Both the position numbers and the translations under genes were made by a program. 64,000 nucleotides of DNA from Herbaspirillum sp. AP02 (GTDB lineage: Bacteria > Pseudomonadota > Gammaproteobacteria > Burkholderiales > Burkholderiaceae_D). The notes below the pieces were generated by a model. It searched no databases. It saw only the letters and a program-made list of their open reading frames with translations, and was not told where the DNA came from. This document shows positions 15,082 through 24,955 of this stretch, piece after piece (position 1 is the first letter of the stretch; every line of letters begins with the position of its first letter). Location: NCBI RefSeq assembly GCF_015767275.1, contig NZ_JADWMY010000005.1, positions 124,001 to 188,000 on the forward strand. The letters are read 5' to 3'.

Positions 15082-16452
15082 ATGCTAGACAACCTGACCC
15101 AACGCCTCGCCAAAGTCGTCAAAACCATGCGCGGCGAGGCGCGACTGACCGAATCCAATACCGCCGAGATGCTGCGCGAAGTGCGCCTGGCCCTGCTGGA
15201 GGCCGACGTGGCCCTGCCGGCCGTGCGCGAGTTCATCGCCAAGGTGAAGGAAAAAGCCCTGGGCGAGGAAGTCATCGGCTCGCTGACCCCCGGCCAGGCC
15301 CTGGTGGGCGTGGTACAGCGCGAACTGGCCAGCCTGATGGGTGCCGATCTGGGCCCGGAAGCCTCGCAACTGAACTTCGCCACCCAGCCGCCGGCTATCA
15401 TCCTGATGGCCGGCCTGCAGGGTGCCGGTAAAACCACCACCGTCGGCAAGCTGGCCAAGTACCTGCGCGAGACCACCAAGAAAAAGGTGTTGACGGTATC
15501 GGCCGACGTCTATCGTCCGGCCGCCATCGGCCAGCTGCAGACCGTGACCGGCCAGGCCGGCGCCGACTTCTTCCCCAGCCAGCCGACCGACAAGCCGGTC
15601 GATATCGCCCTGGCCGCGCTGGACTATGCCAAGAAGCACCACCACGAAGTGCTGATCGTGGACACCGCCGGCCGCCTGGGTATCGACCAGGCCATGATGG
15701 ACGAAATCCGCGCCGTGCACGCCGCCATCAAGCCCATCGAAACCCTGTTCGTGGTCGACGCCATGCTGGGCCAGGATGCCATCAACACCGCCAAGGCCTT
15801 CAGTGACGCCCTGCCCCTGACCGGCATCGTGCTGACCAAGCTGGATGGTGATTCCCGCGGTGGTGCGGCGCTGTCGGTGCGCCACATCACCGGCAAGCCC
15901 ATCAAGTTCGCCGGCGTGGCCGAAAAGCTGGACGGCCTGGAGGCCTTCGACCCCTCGCGCATGGCCAACCGCATCCTGGGCATGGGCGACATCCTGGCCC
16001 TGGTCGAGGAAGCCCGCAAGGGCGTGGACATGGCGGCCGCCGAAGGCCTGGCCAACAAGATCAAGGGCGGCGGCAAGTTCGACCTCAATGACTTCAAGGC
16101 CCAGCTGTCGCAGATGAAGAAGATGGGTGGGCTCACCAGCCTGCTGGACAAGCTGCCGGCGCAGATGCAGGCCGCCGCCGGCAACGCCAACATGGACCAG
16201 GCCGAGAAGCAGGTGCGTCGCATGGAAGGCATCATCAACGCCATGACCCCCCAGGAACGCGCCAAGCCGGAACTGATCAAGGCCACCCGCAAGCGCCGCA
16301 TCGCCGCCGGCGCGGGTGTGCAGGTGCAGGAAGTCAATCGCATGCTGTCGCAGTTCGAGCAGATGCAATCGATGATGAAGAAGCTCAAGGGTGGCGGCAT
16401 GATGAAGATGATGCGCGGCATGAAGGGCATGCTGCCCGGCGGCATGCGCTGA
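15082..16452 (+). CDS. ffh: Signal recognition particle protein Ffh
   Basis: 456 residues. ATG 15082 starts with the canonical MLDNLTQRLAKVVKTMRG. Ffh binds 4.5S RNA and signal sequences of nascent membrane proteins and, with FtsY, targets ribosomes to the SecYEG channel. The N domain is residues 1-85. The SRP GTPase (G) domain has GLQGAGKTTT (111-120), DTAGRLGID, and TKLDGDSRGGAAL. The M domain follows (about 300-456) with the finger-loop region KKMGGLTSLLDKLP and a Met-rich C-terminus (KKLKGGGMMKMMRGMKGM). It is a single gene read away from the ABC operon. The SRP RNA gene itself is not in the window. Confidence 0.97.
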   Translation: MLDNLTQRLAKVVKTMRGEARLTESNTAEMLREVRLALLEADVALPAVREFIAKVKEKALGEEVIGSLTPGQALVGVVQRELASLMGADLGPEASQLNFATQPPAIILMAGLQGAGKTTTVGKLAKYLRETTKKKVLTVSADVYRPAAIGQLQTVTGQAGADFFPSQPTDKPVDIALAALDYAKKHHHEVLIVDTAGRLGIDQAMMDEIRAVHAAIKPIETLFVVDAMLGQDAINTAKAFSDALPLTGIVLTKLDGDSRGGAALSVRHITGKPIKFAGVAEKLDGLEAFDPSRMANRILGMGDILALVEEARKGVDMAAAEGLANKIKGGGKFDLNDFKAQLSQMKKMGGLTSLLDKLPAQMQAAAGNANMDQAEKQVRRMEGIINAMTPQERAKPELIKATRKRRIAAGAGVQVQEVNRMLSQFEQMQSMMKKLKGGGMMKMMRGMKGMLPGGMR

Positions 16453-16877
16453 CCGGATCGCCGGAAAACCCTTCTGGTGCTGGCTTTGCGGCCGGCACCA
16501 CGCAACCGCTGCACGATCTTTCCCGCTGTTCTCCGCTATTCCCCGCTGTTCCCCTCGCCTTCCTGCTCGCCTCCCCGCCGCATTCCTCCCCTTCCGGATC
16601 ACTGCCTGAGGCCATCGCCGGAGGCTGCGATCATGTCCTTTTTTCATCTTCCGGGCGGCCTTGCAAACCTGATGCAACGGGTCCTTTGGCGGCCTCTCTG
16701 GATTCGCCGCGATCCCTTTACCGGCGCGGCTTGACGTCGGATCGGGGCGGCTCGTTGTTTCCTGGTTATTTCATCTGGAAATCTGCCAAAAAATACTTGC
16801 ATGGCCGTGCAAAGAGCACCACTATTAGCGGTGCGTAAATTGACGCATTCATCTCATTCTTGTGAGGAGTCTTTCAG
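16453..16877. other. Intergenic region between ffh and the SWIB gene
   Basis: 425 bp without a convincing gene. Just after ffh is a 6-bp-stem GC-rich inverted repeat (TGGTGC...GCACCA, 16473-16500) without a T run, so a poor intrinsic terminator. The middle is GC-rich. The right end holds a palindrome and promoter-like element of the SWIB gene. Confidence 0.5.
16797..16812. promoter_or_regulatory. 16-bp imperfect palindrome upstream of the SWIB gene
   Basis: TTGCATGGCCGTGCAA is palindromic except for one central pair. Its left end TTGCAT could be a -35 element, with CACTAT (16820-16825) a weak -10 17 bp downstream. A repressor bound here would block the promoter; the site lies about 65 bp before the start codon. 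Confidence 0.4.
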
Positions 16878-17369
16878 ATGGCCACAGCAAAAAAAGCAGC
16901 AGCCGCAGTAAAGAAGCCAGCAGCAAAACCCGCCGCCAAGGCGGCTGCAAAGCCTGCAGCGAAAACCGCAGCTCCGAAGGCAGCAGCCAAGGCGGCTCCG
17001 AAGGCAGCGGCCAAACCCGCCGCCAAGCCTGCAGCAAAGGCCGCTCCGAAAGCTGCACCCAAGAAAGCCGCAGCAAAGCCGACAGCCAAGCCCGCCGCCA
17101 AGAAGCCCGTTGCAAAACGTACTCCCAACGCCGCTTTCATGAAGCCGCTGACGCCGTCGGCAGCACTGGGCGAAGTGGTCGGCGCCAAGCCGTTGCCACG
17201 CACGGAAGTCACCAAGAAGGTGTGGGAATACATCAAGAAGAACAAGCTGCAGAACGCCGAGAACAAGCGCAACATCGATGCTGATGACAAGCTCAAGGCG
17301 ATCTTCGGTGGCAAGAAGCAAGTCACGATGTTCGAAATGACCAAGCTGATCTCGGCTCACCTGAGCTGA
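16878..17369 (+). CDS. SWIB/MDM2-domain protein with histone-like Lys/Ala-rich N-terminus
   Basis: 163 residues. Residues 1-83 are a basic Ala/Lys/Pro tract resembling histone H1 tails (KKPAAKPAAKAAAKPAAK). Residues about 85-163 form a SWIB/MDM2 domain: MKPLTPSAALGEVVGAKPLPRTEV, then KKVWEYIKKNKLQ, NKRNIDADDKLKAIFGGKKQVTMFEM (cited as landmarks). SWIB domains are best known from eukaryotic chromatin remodelers and from chlamydial and plant-type fusions; bacterial versions with this tail are thought to bind DNA. GAGG lies 10 bases before the ATG. The gene is monocistronic, ending in a strong terminator. Confidence 0.9.
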   Translation: MATAKKAAAAVKKPAAKPAAKAAAKPAAKTAAPKAAAKAAPKAAAKPAAKPAAKAAPKAAPKKAAAKPTAKPAAKKPVAKRTPNAAFMKPLTPSAALGEVVGAKPLPRTEVTKKVWEYIKKNKLQNAENKRNIDADDKLKAIFGGKKQVTMFEMTKLISAHLS

Positions 17370-17706
17370 TCGACGCCCGCGGTTTGCAAGCGACTTGCAA
17401 ACAAAAACGCCCGCAGAAAACATGCGGGCGTTTTTGTTTCTGGATGTTTCAGGACGCCGCAGCCGCGCTCCAAAGCTGGTTTCCATTGAAGCCCTTTCCG
17501 CTTTTCCGACGCCCGTTGGCGACCTTTTCTGATGGTGGCCCTGGCCTGGTTTTCGTAGGATGCTTGTTCTACAAGGGTGCGCCTGGCAAGCAAGCTTGTG
17601 TACCGTCGCCTTCGATCCTGCAGAACTGAACAGCTAACGCCGGGTCTATCAACATGCCATCCACTGATGAGCCTGGAAGCTCAATACCAAGAGAAAGGAA
17701 ATGACC
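17370..17706. other. Intergenic region between the SWIB gene and a small secreted-protein gene
   Basis: 337 bp. The left part holds the SWIB terminator (17402-17436). The remaining 260 bp show no gene and no clear promoter; only the AAGGA SD of the next gene is evident at the right end. Confidence 0.55.
17402..17436 (+). terminator. Intrinsic terminator of the SWIB gene
   Basis: The perfect 14-bp stem CAAAAACGCCCGCA / TGCGGGCGTTTTTG encloses a 7-base loop; the T5 is part of the right arm. It lies 33 bases after the stop codon and could work in both directions. Confidence 0.92.
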
Positions 17707-18114
17707 ATGCCAAACCAATCTCCCAGCCTGCGTCACCAGGTCGTGCGCTCGGCCAGCGCACTCGTGATCGGCCTGGCCGCCCTCGGTAGTGCCGCGCATG
17801 TATTGGCTGCCGGCAAGGCGGGCAATTCGGAGTACCAGCAACAGATCGCTGCCTGCAAGAGCGGCAGCGCCACCGAAGACCGCGCTACCTGCCTGCGTGA
17901 AGCGGGAGCCGCGCAACAGGCCGCTGCGCGCGGCACTCTGACTGATCCGGGCGCCACCCAGTTGAAGGAAAACGCGCTGCGCCGCTGCGAAGGCCTGCCG
18001 CAATCGGATCGCATCGATTGCGAAAAGCGCGTCAATGGCCAGGGTCGTATCGATGGTAGCGTTGCCGACGGCGGCATCCTGCGCGAGACCGTGACCATCG
18101 TTCCGGCAAAGTAA
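17707..18114 (+). CDS. Small exported cysteine-containing protein of unknown function
   Basis: 135 residues from ATG 17707; an ATG 6 bases earlier is also in frame but would sit directly on the SD AAGGAA. A signal peptide is seen (SLRHQVVRSASALVIGLAALGSAAHVLAAG; cleavage near residue 33). The mature protein has four Cys in a helical-looking pattern (QIAACKSG, RATCLREA, RRCEGLP, IDCEKRV) that could form two disulfides, and ends with a segment containing VADGGILRETVTIVPAK. I do not recognise a named family, although similar short periplasmic proteins occur in Oxalobacteraceae. It is a single gene between two terminators. Confidence 0.7.
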   Translation: MPNQSPSLRHQVVRSASALVIGLAALGSAAHVLAAGKAGNSEYQQQIAACKSGSATEDRATCLREAGAAQQAAARGTLTDPGATQLKENALRRCEGLPQSDRIDCEKRVNGQGRIDGSVADGGILRETVTIVPAK

Positions 18115-18145
18115 GACCACACTGCGGGTGGTCATCAACCAAAAT

Positions 18146-18175
18146 AAAGGCGGACGCCATGGCGTCCGCCTTTTT
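18146..18175. terminator. Bidirectional terminator between the small exported gene and proS
   Basis: The palindrome GGCGGACGCCATGGCGTCCGCC (18149-18170; one asymmetric base pair in the loop) has AAA before it and T5 after it. Two convergent genes end on either side. Confidence 0.88.
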
Positions 18176-18206
18176 CATTACTGCCTCACCGCTGCGCCAG
18201 GGTGGC

Positions 18207-19934
18207 TCAGGCTGCCAGCTTGCCCTGGATGAAGGCCAGCGCATCGGCCAGCGGCACCTGGGTAGCTTCGCTGTCGCGACGGCCCTGGTATTCGATGTTG
18301 CCATCCTTGAGGCCACGGTCACCGACGACGATACGATGTGGCACACCGATCAGCTCCCAGTCGGCGAACATCGCGCCCGGGCGTTCGCCGCGGTCATCCA
18401 GCACCACATCCACGCCCGCGTCGGTCAATTGCGTATACAGCTTGTCGATCTCGGTCTTGACCGCTTCGCTGCGGTCATAACCCATCGGACAGAGCACGAC
18501 CTCGAAGGGCGCAATCGAAGTCGGCCAGATGATGCCGCGGTCGTCGAAGTTCTGCTCGATCGCAGCGCCCAGGATACGCGTTACGCCGATGCCGTAGCAG
18601 CCCATCACCAGCGGTTGCGGCTTGCCGGCCTCATCCAGATAGGTCGCCTTCATCGCCTCGGAATAGGTAGTGCCCAGCTGGAACACGTGACCCACTTCGA
18701 TGCCGCGCTGGATTGCCAGTACACCCTGACCATCCGGTGAAGCGTCGCCTTCGACCACGTTGCGGATATCGGCCACCACCGGCTCGGGCAGGTCACGGCC
18801 CCAGTTGGCGCCGGCGTAGTGGAAGTCGGCTTCATTGGCGCCACAGACGAAGTCGGCCATGTTGGCGACGGTGCGGTCGGCCACGACCTTGACCGGCTTC
18901 TTGGTACCGATCGGGCCCAGGTAGCCCGGGGGCGTGCCGAACCATTCGACGATCTCGGCTTCGTTGGCGAAACGATAGGTGGCCAGACCGGGGATCTTGC
19001 TGGCCTTCACTTCGTTGAGCTCGTGGTCGCCACGCAGCAGCAGCAGCCAGATTTCCTTCTTGGCCGGATCATCGTTGTCTACGGCCAGGACGATGGACTT
19101 GACGGTGCGCGCCAGCGGCAGGCCCAGCAACTCGGCAACCGCCTCGCACTTGGACCTGCCTGGCGTGGCGGTCTTTTCCAGCGCCTGGGTAGCGGCACCA
19201 CGGGCGCTGTCCACCGGCAGGGCTTCGGCCGCTTCCATATTGGCGGCGTAGTCGGAGGTGGGGCAGTAGACCAGCGCGTCTTCGCCGGTGGCGGCGATCA
19301 CATGGAACTCATGCGAACCGGAACCACCGATGGCACCGTTGTCGGCCGCCACCGCGCGGAACTGCAGTCCGAAACGGGTGAAGATGCGTACGTAGGCGTC
19401 ATACATGGCCTGGTAGGACTTCTTCAGGCCGTCGATGTCGCGGTCGAAGGAGTAGGCATCCTTCATGGTGAATTCGCGACCGCGCATCAGGCCGAAGCGC
19501 GGACGACGCTCGTCGCGGAACTTGGTCTGGATGTGATAGAAGTTCACCGGCAACTGCTTGTAGCTGCGCAGTTCGGAGCGCGCCACATCGGTGACCACTT
19601 CCTCGGAGGTCGGCTGGATGGCGAAGTCGCGCCCATGGCGATCCTTCACGCGCATGAGCTCGGCGCCCATCTTGTTCCAGCGCCCGGTCTCCTGCCACAG
19701 CTCGGCCGGCTGCACCACCGGCATCAACAGCTCGACGGCGCCGGCACGGTTCATTTCCTCGCGCACGATGGCCTCGACCTTGCGGATCACGCGCAACCCC
19801 ATCGGCATGTAGGTGTAGATGCCGGCGCCCAGACGCTTGATCATCCCGGCCCGCATCATCAGCTTGTGGCTGACGATTTCAGCGTCGGAAGGGGCTTCTT
19901 TCAGGGTGGAAATAAAAAAACGTGAGGCGCGCAT
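18207..19934 (-). CDS. proS: Prolyl-tRNA synthetase, bacterial type with editing domain
   Basis: 575 residues, the normal length of the bacterial ProS type. It charges tRNA-Pro with proline. Class II motif 2 is seen in [24 protein letters not shown] and motif 3 in the [17 protein letters not shown] region. The INS editing domain that clears mis-charged Ala-tRNA-Pro occupies about 225-400, with [16 protein letters not shown] and [17 protein letters not shown]. The C-terminal anticodon-binding domain ends with [16 protein letters not shown]. The gene is divergent from rppH. Longer runs are cited only as landmarks at positions 140-160 and 430-445. tRNA-Pro(CGG), one of its substrates, is encoded 6 kb away. 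Confidence 0.97.
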   Translation of the reverse strand: MRASRFFISTLKEAPSDAEIVSHKLMMRAGMIKRLGAGIYTYMPMGLRVIRKVEAIVREEMNRAGAVELLMPVVQPAELWQETGRWNKMGAELMRVKDRHGRDFAIQPTSEEVVTDVARSELRSYKQLPVNFYHIQTKFRDERRPRFGLMRGREFTMKDAYSFDRDIDGLKKSYQAMYDAYVRIFTRFGLQFRAVAADNGAIGGSGSHEFHVIAATGEDALVYCPTSDYAANMEAAEALPVDSARGAATQALEKTATPGRSKCEAVAELLGLPLARTVKSIVLAVDNDDPAKKEIWLLLLRGDHELNEVKASKIPGLATYRFANEAEIVEWFGTPPGYLGPIGTKKPVKVVADRTVANMADFVCGANEADFHYAGANWGRDLPEPVVADIRNVVEGDASPDGQGVLAIQRGIEVGHVFQLGTTYSEAMKATYLDEAGKPQPLVMGCYGIGVTRILGAAIEQNFDDRGIIWPTSIAPFEVVLCPMGYDRSEAVKTEIDKLYTQLTDAGVDVVLDDRGERPGAMFADWELIGVPHRIVVGDRGLKDGNIEYQGRRDSEATQVPLADALAFIQGKLAA

Positions 19935-20161
19935 GACGGTCGGTTCTTTTTAAAAAGAGGAGGGTTATAATCGTTCTAATTTTAAAGGATTAGCTGGCTG
20001 ATGCGCCCTTTCTTTGCAGATTTGCTCCTAGTTTCAATGACATCCGTGCATCGATGTGATTGCTCCTGACACGCCTGGCGCGCCGATTTCCATCCGCGCG
20101 CCCGCAGTCGCATGAGCCTGCCCGAAAGGCACATCCAGCCGCAGAAAGTTTGAGGATCACC

Positions 20162-20752
20162 ATGCTGGATCGAGAAGGCTTCCGCCCGAACGTCGGCATC
20201 ATCCTGCTCAACGCCAATAACGAGGTGTGGTGGGGCAAGCGCGTACGCGAGCACTCCTGGCAATTCCCGCAAGGCGGCATCAAGCACGGCGAGACCCCCG
20301 AACAGGCGATGTTTAGGGAACTGGAAGAGGAAATCGGCCTGCGGGCCGAGCACGTCAAGATCATCGGACGCACCCGTGACTGGCTGCGCTATGAAGTCCC
20401 CGACCATTTCATCAAGCGCGAAGTACGCGGCCATTACCGTGGCCAGAAGCAGATCTGGTTCCTGCTGCGCATGGTGGGCCGTGACTGCGACGTCAACCTG
20501 CGCGGCACCTCGCATCCTGAATTCGATGCCTGGCGCTGGCATGACTACTGGGTTCCGCTGGACGTGGTCATCGAGTTCAAGCGTGAGGTCTATCAGCAGG
20601 CCTTGCAGGAATTGTCGCGCTTCCTGAATCGCGCCGGCCATGCCGTGCGACGCGGTGAGCCCCCCGGCCGTCCGCTGCCACCCCACAAGAAAACCGGTCC
20701 GGCCACACAGGCCCAGCCCCTCAACGGCGCCTCCACGCCCGAATCCAAGTGA
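20162..20752 (+). CDS. rppH: RNA 5'-pyrophosphohydrolase RppH
   Basis: 196 residues from ATG 20162 ([15 protein letters not shown], the typical RppH start). RppH removes pyrophosphate from the 5' end of mRNAs and so opens them to RNase E. The Nudix box is complete at residues 38-60: [20 protein letters not shown] followed by IGL, with the RELEEE metal-binding glutamates. The C-terminal tail of about 40 residues is Pro-rich and longer than in E. coli. A perfect TATAAT lies at 19966-19971 in the proS-rppH gap, but no matching -35 was found. The next gene starts within or just after the stop codon. Confidence 0.95.
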   Translation: MLDREGFRPNVGIILLNANNEVWWGKRVREHSWQFPQGGIKHGETPEQAMFRELEEEIGLRAEHVKIIGRTRDWLRYEVPDHFIKREVRGHYRGQKQIWFLLRMVGRDCDVNLRGTSHPEFDAWRWHDYWVPLDVVIEFKREVYQQALQELSRFLNRAGHAVRRGEPPGRPLPPHKKTGPATQAQPLNGASTPESK

Positions 20753-20757
20753 GCCCC

Positions 20758-21336
20758 ATGCCCTCTTCCCCGCAGAACGCACCACAACGCCCTCCGATCA
20801 CCCTGCGTGGCCTGCGCCGCGCGGTTTTGGCATGCTCGCTGCTAGCCGCCTGCGCCGGTGCGCTGGCACAGAGCTTCGATGAGGAATTCGACGACGAGGA
20901 AAAGCCCTGGCAGGAAATCGCCGTACAGTTGCCGCCCACGCCGCAGCAGCAGAACCTGGCCGAGTTCTACCTCAGCCCGAACGCCACCATGAAGGCCTAT
21001 GTGGACCTGAACTCGGTCTCCATCGGGACTGACAAGGTGGTGCGCTATACCGTGCTCACCAAGACCGAAGGTGGCGCCGTGAACGTGATGTACGAAGGAA
21101 TGCGCTGCGAAACCTGGGAGAAGAAGACCTACGCCTTCGGCCACCCCGATGGAAAATGGTCGCGTTCGCGGCGCGACAAGTGGCAGCCGATCCGCGATAT
21201 CGGCGTCAATCGCATCGATGGTGCGCTGTTCAAGGATTATTTCTGCGAAGGCAAGATGATTGCCGACAACGAGAACCTGAAGAGCATCGTCAATCGCCTC
21301 AAGACCCAGACCCGCATCGATCCGGTGCGTCGCTGA
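20758..21336 (+). CDS. CNP1-like family exported protein
   Basis: 192 residues from ATG 20758; a GTG at 20749 overlapping the rppH stop would add three residues. The N-terminus has a signal sequence with a Cys near its end (RRAVLACSLLAACAGALAQ); LLAAC-A could be a lipobox but the following GALAQ also fits ordinary cleavage. The mature protein begins with an acidic patch (SFDEEFDDEEKPW) and has the CNP1-like pattern: YLSPNATMKAYVDLNSVSIG, VRYTVLTKT, GMRCETWEKKTYAFG and the C-terminal FCEGKM with a second Cys. The family is named from a conserved neisserial protein of unknown role. It is co-transcribed with rppH. Confidence 0.82.
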   Translation: MPSSPQNAPQRPPITLRGLRRAVLACSLLAACAGALAQSFDEEFDDEEKPWQEIAVQLPPTPQQQNLAEFYLSPNATMKAYVDLNSVSIGTDKVVRYTVLTKTEGGAVNVMYEGMRCETWEKKTYAFGHPDGKWSRSRRDKWQPIRDIGVNRIDGALFKDYFCEGKMIADNENLKSIVNRLKTQTRIDPVRR

Positions 21337-21355
21337 CCGCGACCAGCAGCGGCAA

Positions 21356-21384
21356 GAAAAAACGCGGCCAGGCCGCGTTTTTTC
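21356..21384. terminator. Bidirectional terminator between the CNP1-like gene and proB
   Basis: AAAAAACGCGGCCAGGCCGCGTTTTTT is almost a perfect palindrome with A6 and T6 flanks. It lies about 20 bp past the CNP1-like stop and 55 bp past the proB stop on the other strand. Confidence 0.9.
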
Positions 21385-21439
21385 ATATCTTTTACAGGAT
21401 TTATATCATTTATATCCTGCCCGGAGATTGCTCCATCGC

Positions 21440-22558
21440 TCAGAGCAGCACCAGATTATCCCGATGCACCAGCTCAGGCTCCTCGACGAAGCCCAGGATG
21501 GCCTGGATTTCTGAAGACGGATGACGAATGATGCGGCGCGCATCCGAGCTGTTGTAGTTGCTCATGCCACGGGCAATGGCGCGTCCGGCCTCATCGACGC
21601 AGGTGATCACATCACCGCGGCCGAATTCCCCGGCCACTTCCACCACACCGATGGGCAGCAGCGACTTGCCTTCCAGGCTCAGCTTCTGCACCGCGCCGGC
21701 ATCCAGCACCACGCGTCCGGCCGTTTTCAGGTGATCTGCCATCCACTGCTTGCGCGCTGTCAGCTGCGCGGTTTCGGCATTGAGCTGGGTACCGATCGTT
21801 TCGCCGGCCGCCAGGCGGGTCAGCACTTGATCTTCGCGCCCCCAGGCGATCACCGTGTGCGCCCCCGATGTCGCAGCGCGCTTGGCCGCCAGGATCTTGG
21901 TCAGCATGCCACCACGGCCGATGCCGGTGCCGGTGCCGCCGGCGATCAGCTCCAGCGAAGGGTCGCCAGCGCGTGCCTCGGCAATGAGCGTGGCCTTGGG
22001 GGCCTTGCGAGGATCGGCGGTAAACAGGCCAGGCTGGTCGGTCAGGATCACCAGCGCATCGGCTTCGATCAGGTTGGCGACCAGGGCACCCAGGGTATCG
22101 TTGTCACCGAACTTGATTTCATCGGTGACGACTGTGTCGTTTTCGTTGATGACCGGTACCACACCCAGTTGCAGCAGGGCAAACAAGGTGGAACGGGCAT
22201 TGAGATAGCGCTCGCGATCAGCCAGGTCAGCATGGGTCAGCAACACCTGTGCGGTGTGCAGGTCGTGCTTGCGGAAGCTGGTTTCGTAGATTTGCGCCAG
22301 GCCCATCTGGCCTACTGCAGCGCAGGCCTGCAGGTGATGGATGCCGGTGGGACGCTTGTCGAAGCCCAGGCGCTGCATACCCTCGGCGACGGCGCCGGAG
22401 CTGACCAGCACCACTTCCTTGCCGAGTGCGCGCAATTGCGCGATCTGCTCGGCCCAGCGGGCGATGGCGTTGGCGTCTAGGCCCTTGCCATCATTGGTGA
22501 CCAGCGAAGAACCGACCTTGATGATGAGCCGCTTGGCGCTTTGAATGACCGATTGCAT
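21440..22558 (-). CDS. proB: Glutamate 5-kinase
   Basis: 372 residues from ATG 22558 ([20 protein letters not shown]). ProB phosphorylates glutamate in the first step of proline synthesis and is feedback-inhibited by proline. The amino-acid kinase domain spans about 1-260: KVGSSLVT at the ATP site, [28 protein letters not shown] and [11 protein letters not shown]. The C-terminal PUA domain starts near residue 280 ([12 protein letters not shown]...SLLPIGV) and ends with [13 protein letters not shown]. It follows obgE by 111 bp on the same strand, an arrangement common in Burkholderiales. proA is not in the window. Confidence 0.96.
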   Translation of the reverse strand: MQSVIQSAKRLIIKVGSSLVTNDGKGLDANAIARWAEQIAQLRALGKEVVLVSSGAVAEGMQRLGFDKRPTGIHHLQACAAVGQMGLAQIYETSFRKHDLHTAQVLLTHADLADRERYLNARSTLFALLQLGVVPVINENDTVVTDEIKFGDNDTLGALVANLIEADALVILTDQPGLFTADPRKAPKATLIAEARAGDPSLELIAGGTGTGIGRGGMLTKILAAKRAATSGAHTVIAWGREDQVLTRLAAGETIGTQLNAETAQLTARKQWMADHLKTAGRVVLDAGAVQKLSLEGKSLLPIGVVEVAGEFGRGDVITCVDEAGRAIARGMSNYNSSDARRIIRHPSSEIQAILGFVEEPELVHRDNLVLL

Positions 22559-22669
22559 AGTGTTCCGGATTCTGATTCTTCTGGGGGAGTCGGAAAATCC
22601 GACAGGCAGAGATGATAGCCCGAACCGCCCCCGATGCGCAGCCCCGGGAGGGACCACGCAGCGACGGAA

Positions 22670-23803
<1,134 letters not shown>

Positions 23804-23813
23804 CTAACAAAAC

Positions 23814-23845
23814 GTCGATGCGTCGATGCGCCGATGCGCCGATGC
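23814..23845. repeat. Four tandem 8-bp repeats upstream of obgE
   Basis: GTCGATGC occurs twice and then GCCGATGC twice, back to back, 35 to 66 bp before the obgE start. The run could alter spacing between promoter and SD or arise by simple slippage. Confidence 0.75.
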
Positions 23846-23945
23846 ACCCTTGCCGCAGCAGCGAATGGATCATCAGCCTGACCAACCCCTGCACCCCGGA
23901 TAGAAGGCAAGGCTCGGCGCTTTGTTGACGGCTCTTCAAAAAACC

Positions 23946-23977
23946 AAAAAGGCTCCACCATCGGCAGAGCCTTTTTT
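23946..23977 (-). terminator. Intrinsic terminator of rplU-rpmA
   Basis: On the minus strand AAAAAAGGCTC pairs with GAGCCTTTTT around an 11-base loop, with the T run in the right arm. It lies 40 bp after rpmA and before obgE, so obgE likely has its own promoter or depends on read-through. Confidence 0.85.
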
Positions 23978-24015
23978 ATGCCTGGTTTCCGGGCGAACCC
24001 GGATGACCGGAACGC

Positions 24016-24273
24016 TTACGCCGTAACGACGGTTGCGTATTGACGCTGTTGCAGGCCCTTGACAACAAACTTGACCTTGCCGTCCTTCAGGGCGAACAGG
24101 GTGTGGTCCTTGCCGACGCCGACGTTTTCGCCAGCGTGGACGCGGGTGCCGCGTTGACGGATGATGATGCCGCCAGCGTTGATCACTTGGCCGCCATAAA
24201 CCTTGACGCCCAGGCGTTTCGATTCTGAGTCACGGCCGTTGCGCGTAGTGCCGCCGCCTTTTTTGTGTGCCAT
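24016..24273 (-). CDS. rpmA: 50S ribosomal protein L27
   Basis: 85 residues with the full L27 sequence: [16 protein letters not shown] at the start (the basic N-terminus reaches the peptidyl-transferase centre), [17 protein letters not shown] in the core and [15 protein letters not shown]. No N-terminal leader needing cleavage, as in Firmicutes, is present. It follows rplU by 48 bp in the same transcript. Confidence 0.98.
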   Translation of the reverse strand: MAHKKGGGTTRNGRDSESKRLGVKVYGGQVINAGGIIIRQRGTRVHAGENVGVGKDHTLFALKDGKVKFVVKGLQQRQYATVVTA

Positions 24274-24321
24274 TTAAAACTCCTTGATGACTTTGGATGA
24301 GCAGTTCGACCAGTTCAACGC

Positions 24322-24633
24322 TTAGGCGTTGATCGAGACGATTTGCAGTTCGGTGTAGTTCTGACGATGGCCTTGACGCTTTTGGTAGTGCTTGCGACGA
24401 CGCATCTTGAAGATGCGGACCTTGTCATGGCGACCTTGGGCTACCACAGTAGCCAGCACCGTAGCACCTGCGACCAGCGGCGCACCGAACTTCACGGTTT
24501 CGCCTGCGCCCACTGCGAGCACTTGATCCAAAGTGATTTCGGAGCCAATGTCAGCCGGTATCTGTTCTACTTTGAGTTTTTCGCCAGCAGCAACTTTGTA
24601 TTGTTTGCCGCCGGTTTTTATGACCGCGTACAT
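24322..24633 (-). CDS. rplU: 50S ribosomal protein L21
   Basis: 103 residues, the normal length. The start [14 protein letters not shown] is the hallmark of L21, and the C-terminal [19 protein letters not shown] is the rRNA-binding basic tract. L21 lies in the 23S rRNA domain I region. The transcript should start about 75 bases upstream at a very good sigma-70 promoter. Confidence 0.98.
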   Translation of the reverse strand: MYAVIKTGGKQYKVAAGEKLKVEQIPADIGSEITLDQVLAVGAGETVKFGAPLVAGATVLATVVAQGRHDKVRIFKMRRRKHYQKRQGHRQNYTELQIVSINA

Positions 24634-24721
24634 GTGAAACCTCACGAATGAATGAATAAGAACGATTTTTTCCTGACGCGCCTGGGATGCAAAAACCCTT
24701 GGCGAAACAGGAAAACCCCAA

Positions 24722-24750
24722 ATTATACATGCACTTAGCTGCAGGGTCAA
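24722..24750 (-). promoter_or_regulatory. Strong sigma-70 promoter of rplU-rpmA
   Basis: On the minus strand TTGACC (24745-24750) is 17 bp from a perfect TATAAT (24722-24727). The predicted leader is about 80 nt. Confidence 0.85.
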
Positions 24751-24892
24751 AAGACTTGACACTTTGGCGGGCTGATGAACAACAGAGTTTCCGGCAGGAC
24801 AATGGAGGGAGGTGATCGCCGGATCGCCAGCGCATAAGCCCGACCGTTTCCCTTTCGACCACACCCAGCCTGCACATTGGAGAGCATGGTCT

Positions 24893-24923
24893 TTGGCGTG
24901 GCCCCGCCTTGTCATCGTATAAT
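24893..24923 (+). promoter_or_regulatory. Possible promoter of ispB
   Basis: A perfect TATAAT (24918-24923) is preceded 19 bp upstream by TTGGCG (24893-24898). Spacing is long, so the -10 carries most of the support. It lies 33 bp before the ispB start. Confidence 0.5.
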
Positions 24924-24955
24924 CCGGGGAATAACCATTTCCCACAGGTTCCGCC

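Larger units (their letters stand above)
24634..24955. other. Divergent intergenic region between rplU and ispB
   Basis: 322 bp holding the strong minus-strand promoter of rplU-rpmA (24722-24750) and a plus-strand promoter candidate of ispB (24893-24923). Nothing else is recognised between them. Confidence 0.65.

Noticed and set aside
12693-15431. A 912-codon plus-strand open frame running through the ABC operon into ffh
   Set aside because: Antisense of three clear genes and out of frame with ffh; no family features.
16477-16734. An 85-codon frame after ffh
   Set aside because: Pro/Arg-rich with no family pattern and no SD; more likely non-coding.
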